This document shows positions 1 to 8,368 of a DNA stretch of 64,000 bases, piece after piece. Within the stretch, counting starts at the first letter, position 1, and every line of letters starts with the position of its first letter. Source of the stretch: JAOUJD01 sp963811265 (GTDB lineage: Bacteria; Pseudomonadota; Gammaproteobacteria; Burkholderiales; Burkholderiaceae_F); contig CAWEQS010000017.1 in NCBI GenBank assembly GCA_963811265.1, forward strand, positions 109,089 to 173,088, written 5' to 3'. The notes under the pieces were generated by a model that did no database searches, had not been told where the DNA came from, and worked only from the letters and a program-made list of their open reading frames with translations. The position numbers and the translations under genes were made by a program.

Positions 1-1952
1 GGGAGCGCGGCTTCATGCGCTCGGCACGGAGCCATCGATGCAAGTCGGCGGCAGCCTGCTGGGCAAGACGGCCTGCCGTCTGGTGTAGATGCGACTCCAG
101 CCACTTCAGCTCTGGAGCCGAGGCTTCCGAGGGAAGGGGGGGGAGGGTCGAGCGGTCGCATCGAGCGGGGAGCGGCTGTCATTTCGTGACCGGTCCGTGG
201 GGCTCACGGTCTCGGCGATCGCGGGGCGGGTCGAGGTGCGCGGCTGACGGCCCGGCGCGGCTCGGTCGCGGGGCATCCGGGGGGTCGAAGAGAGAAAGAA
301 AAAGAAGGGCGAAGCGGTGGCGTGGGGAGCGAGGCGCAACACGAAAAAAAAAAAAATCGTCCACACGAAACGGCCATCGTCGTCCTGGTACGTACGGCTC
401 TGGACGAAGCGGCCAGCTGCATCGGACACCTGCAGATCGAAGGCAAGGGTCGCCCGCGATTCGTAGGTCTGGATGAGCTCGCCCGCCTTCCACTCACTTC
501 CCAGCCGCCGCTGCCGATAGGCGAGACGAACGGCTTGCACGCGATCGCGTCGGCGCCGGGAGACGCGGCCGGCAGTTCGCCAGCCACGGCCCATCGCGAA
601 GGACGCCTTCGAACGACTGCGAACGGCCTGCTCGACCACGGCGCCAACTCGCACGACGACCGTTCTCATTCCCGATTCGGCTGACCGCGACCGAAGCCTT
701 CCTGACGTCCGTGGGAACGACAAGCACGACGGTTCCCCCTCCCGCTCCGCAGGCGGTAACGGAGCGCGAGGAATCTGCAGTGGATCGATTGGTGTTTCCG
801 AAACGAGAACCATCGGGGCGACCAGTGGCACGACCACCCCGCATGCCGTCACGAGCGCCGGCACGAGCGATGGTGCCGGGCGGATACGGCGCGGCCTCGG
901 GCGCGGGTGTCGAGCGTGAGCTCGGCAGATCGACCGTCGCGCCGACGGCAGTGCCATCTTGCCGGGCGACACGTGCGCGACCGTCTGCCCGGGCGCCGGC
1001 GCTCCTTGCCCCCAACGGCGTGCGCACGGCAGTTCGCACCGGCACGGTCCGCCTGCCCGCCGCCGCAACGCAGTCACGCAGCGGCCGGTGCGGCTTCCCA
1101 TCCGACGCGAGCGCCGTCCGGCCTCCCCCGGCAGGTCCGCCGAACGGGGTCGCTCCGACCGGTGCTTCCGGCCAACGTTGCCGGCGGCATTGCATCGGAA
1201 GCTGAATCACTCCGTAGGGCGCGCTGTCCGGCTCGTCCCGGCAGCGCCTCCGGCGCTGCAGGATCGATCACGCCGCGCCAGGCTGCCGGCCGTCGACGCA
1301 GCTGCCGGGAAGGCCGCGACATGCCGACGAACGCCGACGGCCGCAAGGCCATCGACACCGCCATCGCCAACAGCACCGACCACGGAGTGACCTGGGTGCA
1401 CTCGTCGTCAACCCCGCGCGCGCCGGGGCGTACGCTCTACGCGCGCCATCGCCCGAAGCGATCCGCAGGTCGCCGACCGCAGCGGCCGGCACGACGAGCG
1501 CATCCGCAGTTCGACGTGCTCGAGCGCTATTCGACCGTGACCTGAACGTCCCCTTCCCAACCGAGCGGAACGCGCGAGGTCCGCAAGTTCGTTCGACAGC
1601 TGCGGCAGGCGTCCTGCTGCGGCACCCGGGCGTTTCGATCGAGCGCGATCATCCCTGGCGCCTCGGGCTTGCCGGCGTCGCGCACCGCGAGCGCCGCCAG
1701 AAGGCGGCGTGCTGCGAAGGCGCGCCCGACACCAGCGGGTCCAGGCTATTGACCGGCGACACGACACGACGAACACCGAAAAGCCCCACGCCAACTCCTC
1801 GGCCCACCGGTTTCCAGTAAAGCCGCTGGCGCTCTTCGCCCATTGACCTGCCGCACACGGCATGGAGTCGACTCGAACGCCGACTCCATCGCTGTCCTGC
1901 CGAAAAGGGACGCTGCGCGCAGGCGATGAAGGGCGCCGCGATGCGCCTCGCC
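1..1952. other. 1.95 kb stretch with no recognisable gene
   Basis: Open frames exist on both strands but none reads as a known family; most are rich in Arg, Pro and Ala, as expected from random frames in GC-rich DNA. Two minus-strand pieces look more protein-like: about 1-140, which contains ELKWLESHLHQTAGRL and would run out of the window, and about 365-560, which contains RQRRLGSEWKAGELIQTYES and later QVSDAAGRFVQSRTYQDDDG. They could be parts of one broken minus-strand gene entering from the left edge. A run of 13 A at 344-356 separates them, which is odd in this genome. I cannot name a product. Degradation, poor sequence quality or true intergenic DNA are all possible. Confidence 0.4.
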
Positions 1953-2771
1953 TCACCAGCTGAGCGGACTCACGCGATAGAACCGGCTGAACTCCGCGTA
2001 CAGGCCAGGGTGCTCGGCGGCGAGGTCGCGCGGACGCTCGAAGAAGACCTCGGACACGACCGCGAAGAACTCGGCGGGATTGGTCGCCCCGTACGCATCG
2101 ATCAGCGACGGCTGCCCGTCGGCGATCCGCGAATGCAGCGCCGCGTACTCGCGGCCGAGCACCTCGGCCCACCGATCGCGGCGCGAGCGACTGCGCATGA
2201 ACGGCGCGCCGTTGGCCGCGCCGTTCTCCTGGTCGAGCTGATGCGCGAACTCGTGGATGACGACGTTGAAGCCGTCGTCCGCGCGTTCGGCCCCCGCCAG
2301 GGTGTCGTCCCACGAGAGGATCACCTGCCCGCTGGACCACGACTCCCCGGACAGGACGCTGCGGTCGCGCCGCGCGAGCCCGATGCCGTCGGGCACCTCG
2401 CGGTCGACGATGAACCGGCCGGGATAGACGAGGATCTCGGTCAGGTTGGGAAAGTAGTCGGTGCGCCGGTTGAGCAGCAGCAGGCAGGCCTGCGCGGCGA
2501 TCGTCACGCGCATCTCGTCGGTGATCTCCAGTCCGTCGCAACCGACGAACGGCTTCTCGGCGAGGAAGACCTGGATGTGCTTCTTGAGCTGCAGTTGCAG
2601 ATCGGCGGGCAGCGCGCGCACGTACGGCACGCGTCGCCGCAAGTGCTCGCGCCACTCGTGCGGAAACGGCCGGGCGCGGAGGCGGGCGCGCCGCCAGCCC
2701 GTGAAGAGCGCGTCGCGCAGCGTCCAGCCCAGCACCGCCACGAGGATCGCGGCAAGGATCAGCAAGCCCAT
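1953..2771 (-). CDS. mtfA: MtfA-like zinc metallopeptidase
   Basis: The protein has 272 residues, normal for MtfA. A hydrophobic N-terminus (residues 1-18, LLILAAILVAVLGW) suggests a membrane anchor or signal, and the zinc-binding motif HEFAHQLD lies near residues 173-180, followed by a conserved segment with NPAEFFAVVSEVFFE that carries a further metal-ligand Glu. In E. coli MtfA binds the repressor Mlc and so influences glucose PTS expression; it also has aminopeptidase activity. No Mlc or PTS gene is visible here, so the natural partner is unknown. The gene stands alone; a minus-strand terminator lies upstream at 2861-2888. The start is the first ATG of the frame. Confidence 0.92.
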   Translation of the reverse strand: MGLLILAAILVAVLGWTLRDALFTGWRRARLRARPFPHEWREHLRRRVPYVRALPADLQLQLKKHIQVFLAEKPFVGCDGLEITDEMRVTIAAQACLLLLNRRTDYFPNLTEILVYPGRFIVDREVPDGIGLARRDRSVLSGESWSSGQVILSWDDTLAGAERADDGFNVVIHEFAHQLDQENGAANGAPFMRSRSRRDRWAEVLGREYAALHSRIADGQPSLIDAYGATNPAEFFAVVSEVFFERPRDLAAEHPGLYAEFSRFYRVSPLSW

Positions 2772-2860
2772 GTCAGCGCACGAGTCGGGATCAGATGATG
2801 AGAGATGGCGGCGGCGGCGCGGAACTCAAGCGCTGCCTGCGATCACGACTCCAGGAATGA

Positions 2861-2888
2861 AAACAGCCCGGCCGAAGCCGGGCTGTTT
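2861..2888 (-). terminator. Rho-independent terminator
   Basis: A perfect 12-base stem (AAACAGCCCGGC and its complement) closes over a four-base CGAA loop. Read on the minus strand it is followed by TTTTCATT. It lies about 80 bases after the stop of the 55-residue peptide gene at 2970-3137 and before mtfA, so it probably separates the two transcripts. Confidence 0.8.
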
Positions 2889-2969
2889 GACGTGCTGCTT
2901 TTCCGTCCGCGCTCGGCGGCGCAGGCAGGACCGGGCGCTGCGCCAGCCGATCGGCTGACGGCGCTTCGT

Positions 2970-3137
2970 TCACTGCACTGCGGTCGGCTTGACGGTGACC
3001 TTCTCCATCACGACGAGCGCGGGTTGCGACTCGGCACTCCACTGCATGCCGGCGACGGTGCTGCCGAGGACGACGGTGGTGGTGATGAGGGCCATCGCGA
3101 AGGAAATCAGGCGGGCCTGGGTGGAGATCGTTTTCAT
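2970..3137 (-). CDS. Small single-span exported or membrane peptide (55 aa)
   Basis: The ATG at 3137 is preceded by AAGGAC at a good ribosome-binding distance, so it is preferred over the longer frame that starts at 3245. The product begins MKTISTQARL, has one hydrophobic stretch (about residues 10-30, ISFAMALITTTVVLGSTVAG) and a short polar tail ending EKVTVKPTAVQ. This looks like an uncleaved anchor or a signal peptide with a very short mature part. I do not recognise a family and propose no function. A strong terminator follows at 2861-2888, supporting a real short transcript. It diverges from ytfE. Confidence 0.6.
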   Translation of the reverse strand: MKTISTQARLISFAMALITTTVVLGSTVAGMQWSAESQPALVVMEKVTVKPTAVQ

Positions 3138-3441
3138 GGTCGGTCCTTTCGTTCGTTTCGTCGTTCGTGCTGCGATGAAACGAACTCTAGGCATCGGACC
3201 GTCGCGCCGCGAGCGCATTGCGACGGACCGCAAGGATCGCGGCATGAAGTGCAGAGCGCTTTCGCGCCGCCGCGCGGCCGATTCCGCCGTTCATTCCGGC
3301 TTGCTGCCGTTTCGTCGCGCGCAGGTGCACTTCAGCCGCGATTTCCACCGTCGAAAGGGTCTTGTCGCCGGAAACCACCCAGGTCGACGAACTGCGCGCT
3401 ACCCCCACCGGTGCGAGGCGCCCTACCCCCTCCGGAACGGC

Positions 3442-3455
3442 TTGATCGGACGCAA
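3442..3455 (+). promoter_or_regulatory. Candidate FNR/DNR-type box upstream of ytfE
   Basis: The 380-base gap between the small peptide gene and ytfE holds no other gene. Within it TTGAT-CGGA-CGCAA sits 63-76 bases before the ytfE start. The left half-site is a perfect FNR/DNR half and the right half keeps CAA. Genes for YtfE/DnrN proteins are often controlled by NO- or oxygen-responsive regulators of this family. With one degenerate half-site this is only a candidate. Confidence 0.35.
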
Positions 3456-3517
3456 TCCGTCGCAAGCTTCGATGGCGACACTGCCCGCACCCGAGGCACT
3501 CACACGAAGGAATCGCC

Positions 3518-4165
3518 ATGAACTACGCGCAACGCCAGGTCGCCGACATCGCCGCGAACCTCCCCGGAGCCACGCAGGTCTTCCGGAATCACAAGATCGA
3601 CTTCTGCTGCGGCGGTCACGTCCCGCTGGCCGAGGCCGCCGCGGCCCGCGGCGAGTCGCTCGCTGCGATCGAGACCGAACTGGCGGCGCTGGAAACCGGC
3701 GAAGTGGAAGCGCCGCAATCGAGCGACGAGTTGATCGAGCACATCCTCGAGCGCTACCACGCCACGCACCGCGCGGAACTGCCGGAACTGGTCCGGCTGG
3801 CAGCGCGCGTCGAAGCGCGCCACGTCGAGAATCCGCTCGTGCCGCGCGGCATCCACGCGGCGCTGGTCGAGGCCGGCGAAGCGCTCGAGGAACACATGCA
3901 GAAGGAAGAGCAGATCCTGTTTCCGCTGATGCGCGCCGGCGGACATCCGATGATCCACGCGCCGGTCGGCCGGATGCGCTACGAGCACGACGAGCACGGC
4001 GAGCGGCTGGCGAACCTCGAGGCCATCGCGCACGGTTTCGAGCTGCCCGAGGAAGCGTGCCCCACGTGGCGCGCGCTCTACGCCGGCGTGCAGAAGCTGA
4101 TCGACGACGTGCACGAGCACATCCACCTCGAGAACAACGTGCTGTTCCCGCGGTTCGAGGCCTGA
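3518..4165 (+). CDS. ytfE: Iron-sulfur cluster repair di-iron protein YtfE/RIC
   Basis: This 215-residue protein has the usual length and layout of YtfE/ScdA/DnrN. An N-terminal ScdA domain carries the CCGG signature (DFCCGGHVPLAEA, near residues 29-40), followed by a hemerythrin-like four-helix domain with di-iron ligands in YHATHRAEL, EEHMQKEEQILFP, YEHDEHGE and HEHIHLENNVLFPR. The family repairs iron-sulfur clusters damaged by nitric oxide or peroxide in the cytoplasm. The ATG at 3518 is preceded by GAAGGAA. Transcription probably starts in the 380-base upstream gap, which has a candidate FNR/DNR box at 3442. A pair of GC-rich hairpins follows the stop. Confidence 0.94.
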   Translation: MNYAQRQVADIAANLPGATQVFRNHKIDFCCGGHVPLAEAAAARGESLAAIETELAALETGEVEAPQSSDELIEHILERYHATHRAELPELVRLAARVEARHVENPLVPRGIHAALVEAGEALEEHMQKEEQILFPLMRAGGHPMIHAPVGRMRYEHDEHGERLANLEAIAHGFELPEEACPTWRALYAGVQKLIDDVHEHIHLENNVLFPRFEA

Positions 4166-4171
4166 AGCGAA

Positions 4172-4194
4172 AAGTCGGGGCCATGCCCCGACTT
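4172..4194. terminator. Hairpin after ytfE, likely bidirectional terminator
   Basis: AAGTCGGGG pairs with CCCCGACTT across a five-base CCATG loop, just after the ytfE stop at 4165. It lies between converging genes (ytfE on plus, FMN reductase on minus), fitting a shared terminator. No long U tract follows. Confidence 0.5.
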
Positions 4195-4214
4195 CCATGC
4201 CCGCCTCTTCAACG

Positions 4215-4239
4215 AAAATCGGGGGCAGACCCCGATTTT
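4215..4239. repeat. Palindromic hairpin AAAATCGGGG / CCCCGATTTT
   Basis: Two perfect 10-base arms flank a five-base GCAGA loop. The T-rich end allows it to act as a terminator in either direction; its right end touches the FMN reductase stop codon. A very similar palindrome (AATCGGGG, loop CTTGA, CCCCGATT) lies at 40375-40397 between macA and macB genes, so this is probably a dispersed small repeat of the genome. Confidence 0.6.
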
Positions 4240-4799
4240 CACCTGGCGCGAACGGCCTTCATCGCGCCGCTCCACGCGACGAGCTGGTCGAGCATCGACT
4301 TCAGCGACTTCTCGTGCAGCGCCTGTGGCTTGAACGTGCTGAAGTTCTCGAAGTCCGTGAAGAGCGACAGCGCGACCTGCGAGCGGACGTCGGCGATCTG
4401 CAATTCGCCCATGATCAGCCTGAGGTGCTCCACCGCGCGCGTGCCCCCGGAACTGCCGAAGCTGACGAAGCCGGCCGCCTTGTTGTTCCACTCGGAATAC
4501 AGGAAATCGATCGCGTTCTTCAGCGCGCCGGACGTGCTGTGGTTGTATTCGGGCGTCACGAACACGTAGCCGTCGAACGACGCGATCTTCTCCGACCAGC
4601 GCTTCGTGTGGTCCTTGCTGTACTTGTGCTGCGACGGCGGGATCGGTTCATCGAGCAGCGGCAGGTCGAACTCCGCGATGTCGACCAGTTCGTACTCGGC
4701 GTCGGCCCGCTGGCGCGCGTGATCGAGAACCCAGCGCGCAACCGGCTCGGTCTTGCGTCCCGGCCGCGTGCTGCCGAGGATGATGGCGATTCGAAGCAT
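4239..4799 (-). CDS. NADPH-dependent FMN reductase
   Basis: The 186-residue protein has the flavodoxin-like fold of the NADPH-dependent FMN reductase family (ChrR/YieF/azoreductase-like). The FMN-binding loop is seen as ILGSTRPGR near residues 7-15, and the family motif PEYNHSTSG near residues 84-92. Such cytosolic enzymes reduce FMN, quinones, azo dyes or metal ions such as chromate; the exact substrate cannot be read from sequence. It stands alone, converging on ytfE, with two hairpins between them. Confidence 0.88.
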   Translation of the reverse strand: MLRIAIILGSTRPGRKTEPVARWVLDHARQRADAEYELVDIAEFDLPLLDEPIPPSQHKYSKDHTKRWSEKIASFDGYVFVTPEYNHSTSGALKNAIDFLYSEWNNKAAGFVSFGSSGGTRAVEHLRLIMGELQIADVRSQVALSLFTDFENFSTFKPQALHEKSLKSMLDQLVAWSGAMKAVRAR

Positions 4800-4913
4800 C
4801 GATGACCCCTGTTGTCGTGGAAAGGAAGGATGGGCTCATCGTACAGAGCGCGCTTGCCACGACCGCCTTCGAAGGAGCCGAAGCGCCTCGGGGCTTTCCC
4901 GCCCCGGTGCGCA

Positions 4914-5882
4914 TCAGCGCGGCCCGACGTCGGCCAGCCAGGCGAACAGCGAGAACGTGACGAACGCCAGCGCGGTCGAGAGCACGACCGCGCGGGTCAC
5001 GCGGCCGTTGTCGGCGCCGTAGCGCTCCGCCAGCAGCGACACCGTGTTGGCCGAAGGCAGCGCTGCGGCGAGCACGAGGACGGTCAGGCTGAAGGTCGAC
5101 AGCGACGCCCCGAACAGGCGGACCGCCGTCCAGCCGAGGCCCAGCACCAGCAGCGGATGCACCAGCAGCTTGATCAACGCCAGCGGCAGGTAGAGCTCGA
5201 TCGGCGTGCGGGTGTGCACGTGCTGGCCGGCGCGCCACAGGACGGTGCCGATCGTGAACAGCGCCACCGGCGTGGCGGAATCGGCCAGCATCCTCACGAT
5301 CGTGTCGGCCGGGCCGATAGGGTGCAGCCCGGTGGCCGACGACACCATTCCCGCCCCGATGGACCAGGGCAGCGGGTTGCTGAGCGCGCCGCGAATCGAA
5401 CGCAGCGCGGAGGCCCCGGGTCCGAGCTGCCCGTGATCGCCCATCTGGGCCAGCGCGATCGCCAGCGAACTGGTGATCAGCAGGTCGATCAGCACGGTCG
5501 TGATCACCGGGCCGGCAGCGGCCGGCCCCAGCAGCGCCGCCAGCATCGGCACGCCCATGAAGCCGGTGTTGGGGAACGCGACCGTCAGTGCGCCGAACGC
5601 CGCGTCCTTCGGCCCCACGCGCACCGAGCGCGTCAGCGCGATGGTCCCGAACACCATCACGAGCGCCGCGGCCAGCCACACCGCGATCACCGACGCGTCG
5701 ATCAGCTGGGCGACGGGCAGCGACGCGCCGAAGCGATACAGCATGCACGGCAGCGCAAAGAACAGGACGTAGATGTTGAGGCCGGGGATCGCGCTCTCGG
5801 GCAGCAGCCTGGAGCGCGCGGCGAGGTAGCCGCACAGCACGAGCGCGAAGAACGGGATGGTGACGGAGAGGATGGAGGCCAT
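4914..5882 (-). CDS. AEC family transporter (auxin efflux carrier-like permease)
   Basis: The 322-residue protein consists mostly of hydrophobic helices, about ten spans, with the two-repeat layout of the AEC family. It begins ILSVTIPFFALVLCGYLAA, and the second half opens with NPLPWSIGAGMV; the conserved NTGFMGVPM segment is present. Bacterial members are inner-membrane carriers for malate, malonate or related organic anions, but the substrate cannot be assigned here. It is a single-gene unit diverging from the small basic protein gene at 6103. Confidence 0.88.
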   Translation of the reverse strand: MASILSVTIPFFALVLCGYLAARSRLLPESAIPGLNIYVLFFALPCMLYRFGASLPVAQLIDASVIAVWLAAALVMVFGTIALTRSVRVGPKDAAFGALTVAFPNTGFMGVPMLAALLGPAAAGPVITTVLIDLLITSSLAIALAQMGDHGQLGPGASALRSIRGALSNPLPWSIGAGMVSSATGLHPIGPADTIVRMLADSATPVALFTIGTVLWRAGQHVHTRTPIELYLPLALIKLLVHPLLVLGLGWTAVRLFGASLSTFSLTVLVLAAALPSANTVSLLAERYGADNGRVTRAVVLSTALAFVTFSLFAWLADVGPR

Positions 5883-6102
5883 GGCGCCGCGCGCGGGGGC
5901 GACGCCAGGGTGTCCGGGGCTGCCCGCGGCGCTTTATAGCAGCGGGCACGGCGATCTGCGCCTGGCCTGCTTCGAGCACCGGGCGGTCGACTCAAAGGTG
6001 AAAGCCGCGCAAGCGGCCGGGAAGCAGACCGGGCGAGCTCCCGCGAACCCGCGTAAGCTCCCCCGGTCGCCGCTTCAGCGGCCGGTTCATCAGGAGAGTC
6101 TT

Positions 6103-6276
6103 CTGGCCAAGCCCAACTACTCATTCGAGAAGCGCCAGCGCGAGCTGGCAAAGAAGAAGAAGCAGGAGCAGAAAGCGGAGCAGAAACGCCAGCAGAAGGC
6201 CGCCAAGAGCCCCGGCGAGTCCGCTCCCGCCCCCGGCGATGCCTCGACCGAGGCAGGCTCGGGCGGAACGACCTGA
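6103..6276 (+). CDS. Small lysine-rich conserved hypothetical protein, CTG start
   Basis: The frame is open from 5857, but only the last 57 residues look like protein. A clear AGGAG at 6092-6096 sits six bases before CTG at 6103, giving (M)AKPNYSFEKRQRELAKK. Small basic proteins beginning this way are common in betaproteobacteria and normally start with ATG at this Met-Ala-Lys-Pro; I know of no assigned function. The middle is a charged Lys/Gln helix and the tail is low-complexity Ala/Pro/Gly. The non-ATG start is inferred from spacing and could also be a sequence error. Confidence 0.65.
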   Translation: MAKPNYSFEKRQRELAKKKKQEQKAEQKRQQKAAKSPGESAPAPGDASTEAGSGGTT

Positions 6277-6380
6277 CGCGCCGCGCGGTCGGTTTCCGGT
6301 TCCGGGCGGCCCTCCGCCCGCTTGCCGTGCCACGTAGCATGGGTCATGCACTCCTCCTCTTCGGCAGGAGGCACTGACCG

Positions 6381-6995
6381 ATGTATCACGGCGAGCGACT
6401 GAACAGCATCACCCATCTCGTGGGCACCGCGCTGGCCGTGGTCGGCGCCGCCGTGCTGATCGCGCGCGTGTTCGGCCAGGACGATCCGTGGAAGACCACC
6501 GGTGTCGTTCTGTTCGGCCTCGGGCTCATCCTCCTGTATGCGGCCTCGACGCTCTATCACGCGGTCCGCGGTCCGCTCAAACCATGGCTGCGGCGCGCGG
6601 ACCACGCAGCCGTGTTCCTGCTGATCGCCTGCAGCTACGCGCCTTTCGCGCTGGGCCCGCTGCGCGGCGGCTTCGGACTGACCCTGTTCGCGATCATCTG
6701 GGCGTTGGCAGCGGTCGGCATCTGGCAGGCCATGCGGCGCCGCGCCGACCGCGACCCCTCGCCGGTCCTGCACCTGGTCATGGGATGGCTGGGCGCCGCG
6801 GCGCTGATCCCGCTGGCCAAGGCGCTCGGGCCAGCCGGCATGGCGTGGCTCGCGGTGGGCGGACTTCTCTACACGATCGGCGTCCTGTTCTACGTGAAGG
6901 ACCGCGTGTGGCGCCATGCCCACGGCATCTGGCACCTCTTCGTGATGGGCGGCAGCGCGAGCCACTTCGTGGCGGTGATGTACTTCGTCGCGTAG
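6381..6995 (+). CDS. Hemolysin III family membrane protein (PAQR/TrhA)
   Basis: The 204-residue protein has seven predicted membrane spans and the family residues: GERLNSITHLVG at the N-terminus with the first conserved His, STLYHA near residue 57, and HAHGIWHLFVMGGSASHF near the C-terminus, supplying the metal-ligand histidines of the PAQR fold. The name comes from Bacillus hemolysin III; bacterial TrhA members take part in membrane lipid homeostasis, and haemolysis should not be assumed. The start ATG at 6381 follows GGAGGCACTGACC. It forms a single-gene unit. Confidence 0.92.
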   Translation: MYHGERLNSITHLVGTALAVVGAAVLIARVFGQDDPWKTTGVVLFGLGLILLYAASTLYHAVRGPLKPWLRRADHAAVFLLIACSYAPFALGPLRGGFGLTLFAIIWALAAVGIWQAMRRRADRDPSPVLHLVMGWLGAAALIPLAKALGPAGMAWLAVGGLLYTIGVLFYVKDRVWRHAHGIWHLFVMGGSASHFVAVMYFVA

Positions 6996-7037
6996 GTCCG
7001 CCTGCCCACGGCATGGGCCGCAAGAGCGGACGCTCGA

Positions 7038-7445
7038 CTACTCGACCACCTTCTTCCGCAACGCCTTCACCTGCCCCCGCTGCACCTTCGACTCGACCCG
7101 CTTGCGCTGCGAACTCGCCGTCGGCTTCGTCGGCCGGCGCTTGATCGGGATGTGCGCGGCCTCGTCCAGCAAGGCGCGCAAGCGCAGCAGCGCCACCGCG
7201 CGATTCTTCTCGAGGCTGCGCGACGTCTGCGCCTTGATGACGATCACGCCCTCGTCCGTGATGCGCTGGTCGCGCTTCGCGAGCAGCTTGTCCTTGAGCG
7301 CGTCGGGCAGCGACGAGGCGCGCACGTCGAAGCGCAGGTGCACCGCGTTGGAGACCTTGTTGACGTTCTGGCCGCCCGCGCCCTGCGCGCGGATGGCCTG
7401 CAACTCGACCTCGTCTTCAACGAGCGTGAAAGGGATGGTCGGCAT
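7038..7445 (-). CDS. arfB: Alternative ribosome-rescue factor ArfB
   Basis: The 135-residue protein has the class I release-factor catalytic motif GAGGQNVNKV with GGQ at residues 24-26, and the basic C-terminal tail (RKRVESKVQRGQVKALRKK) that enters the empty mRNA channel. It hydrolyses peptidyl-tRNA on ribosomes stalled without a stop codon. It lacks the stop-codon recognition domains of RF1/RF2, so the length is right for ArfB (YaeJ). yitT lies upstream on the same strand, with a 31-base gap that may allow shared transcription. Confidence 0.94.
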   Translation of the reverse strand: MPTIPFTLVEDEVELQAIRAQGAGGQNVNKVSNAVHLRFDVRASSLPDALKDKLLAKRDQRITDEGVIVIKAQTSRSLEKNRAVALLRLRALLDEAAHIPIKRRPTKPTASSQRKRVESKVQRGQVKALRKKVVE

Positions 7446-7476
7446 GGCGGAAGCTTAGCCGCCGGTGCGCGCCGAG

Positions 7477-8091
7477 TCAGACGCCGAGGTAGCGGCCCGG
7501 CTTGTGGTTCACGGCGACGACGAGGTTGAGCGCCACCGCGCCGAGCACCGACAGCAGCACGCGCCGGGGCTCGACGATCGCGAACGCCGCCGCGACGATC
7601 GCGCAGTCGATCGCCATCTGCACCTTGCCCGCGCGCCAGCCGTGGCGTTCCTGCAGCCAGAGCACGAGCACGTTCAGTCCTCCCAGGCTCGCGCGGTGGC
7701 GGAACAGCATCAGCAGGCCAGCGCCGATCACCAGGCCGCCCATCACCGCGGCGTAGGCCGGGTGCAGCCAGTCGAAGCGCACCACGGACGGCAGCAGCTC
7801 GGCGAAGACCGACAGCAGCGCGACGGCGGCGAACGTCTTCACCGTGAAGCCCACGCCCATCGTGCGCAGGGCGAACCACACGAACGGCAGGTTGATCACG
7901 AAGAACACGAGGCCGAAGCGCCAGCCGGTCGCGTAGTGCGCGAGGAAGGCGAGCCCGGCGGTGCCTCCGGTCAGCAGGCCGGCGTGCGCGTACATGTTGA
8001 CGCCGAGCGCGACGAACAGCGTCCCGGTGACGAGCGCCTGGGCGTCCTCGAACACGGTGTGCTGCGTCGTCGGCTGGGTCGGGTGGAACAT
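7477..8091 (-). CDS. YitT family membrane protein
   Basis: The 204-residue protein has five or six hydrophobic spans with the family motif LTGGTAGLAFLAHY near residues 40-53 and, in the second repeat, the related GGLVIGAGLLMLFRHRASLGG. It is a short member: the C-terminal soluble domain (DUF2179) found in many Bacillus proteins is absent. YitT proteins are inner-membrane proteins of unknown transport function. It precedes arfB on the same strand. Confidence 0.85.
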   Translation of the reverse strand: MFHPTQPTTQHTVFEDAQALVTGTLFVALGVNMYAHAGLLTGGTAGLAFLAHYATGWRFGLVFFVINLPFVWFALRTMGVGFTVKTFAAVALLSVFAELLPSVVRFDWLHPAYAAVMGGLVIGAGLLMLFRHRASLGGLNVLVLWLQERHGWRAGKVQMAIDCAIVAAAFAIVEPRRVLLSVLGAVALNLVVAVNHKPGRYLGV

Positions 8092-8197
8092 CGCCCGCAG
8101 TCTAGGCGACGACTGCCTCTAAACGGTTGACGCCGGTCGCGCATGGAGCGAAGCTTGCGCACCGCTCGTTCGAGCGCCACCTGATCCCGGAGGCGCC

Positions 8198-8224
8198 ATG
8201 TCAAAGACTGATCTTGTCCGCTAG
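8198..8224 (+). other. Eight-codon ORF with strong ribosome-binding site
   Basis: CCGGAGG precedes ATG by five bases, and the frame reads MSKTDLVR then TAG, 144 bases before rsgA. It may be a leader peptide, the front of a lost gene, or chance. The rest of the 277-base gap between yitT and rsgA shows nothing else I can name. Confidence 0.25.
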
Positions 8225-8368
8225 TCGGCCGCCCTCGCGCTGACTCGGTTCGTTCCGAATCCGCCGCGTCCCGCGGCCGGCGATCCCCACGCATCTGGAT
8301 TGGGCCGCGCGCCCTTGCGCGCGATCGCTTGCGCACGCGCTCGCGTGCAGACGAAGGAACGAAACGAA

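Noticed and set aside
1649..1858. Minus-strand ORF beginning MCGRSMGEERQRL, suggestive of an SRAP (YedK-like) protein
   Set aside because: Only the first four residues fit; the rest lacks the family's conserved Asn, Glu and His regions.
5857..6102. Long N-terminal extension of the lysine-rich small protein
   Set aside because: Composition is unlike protein and a ribosome-binding site precedes CTG at 6103.
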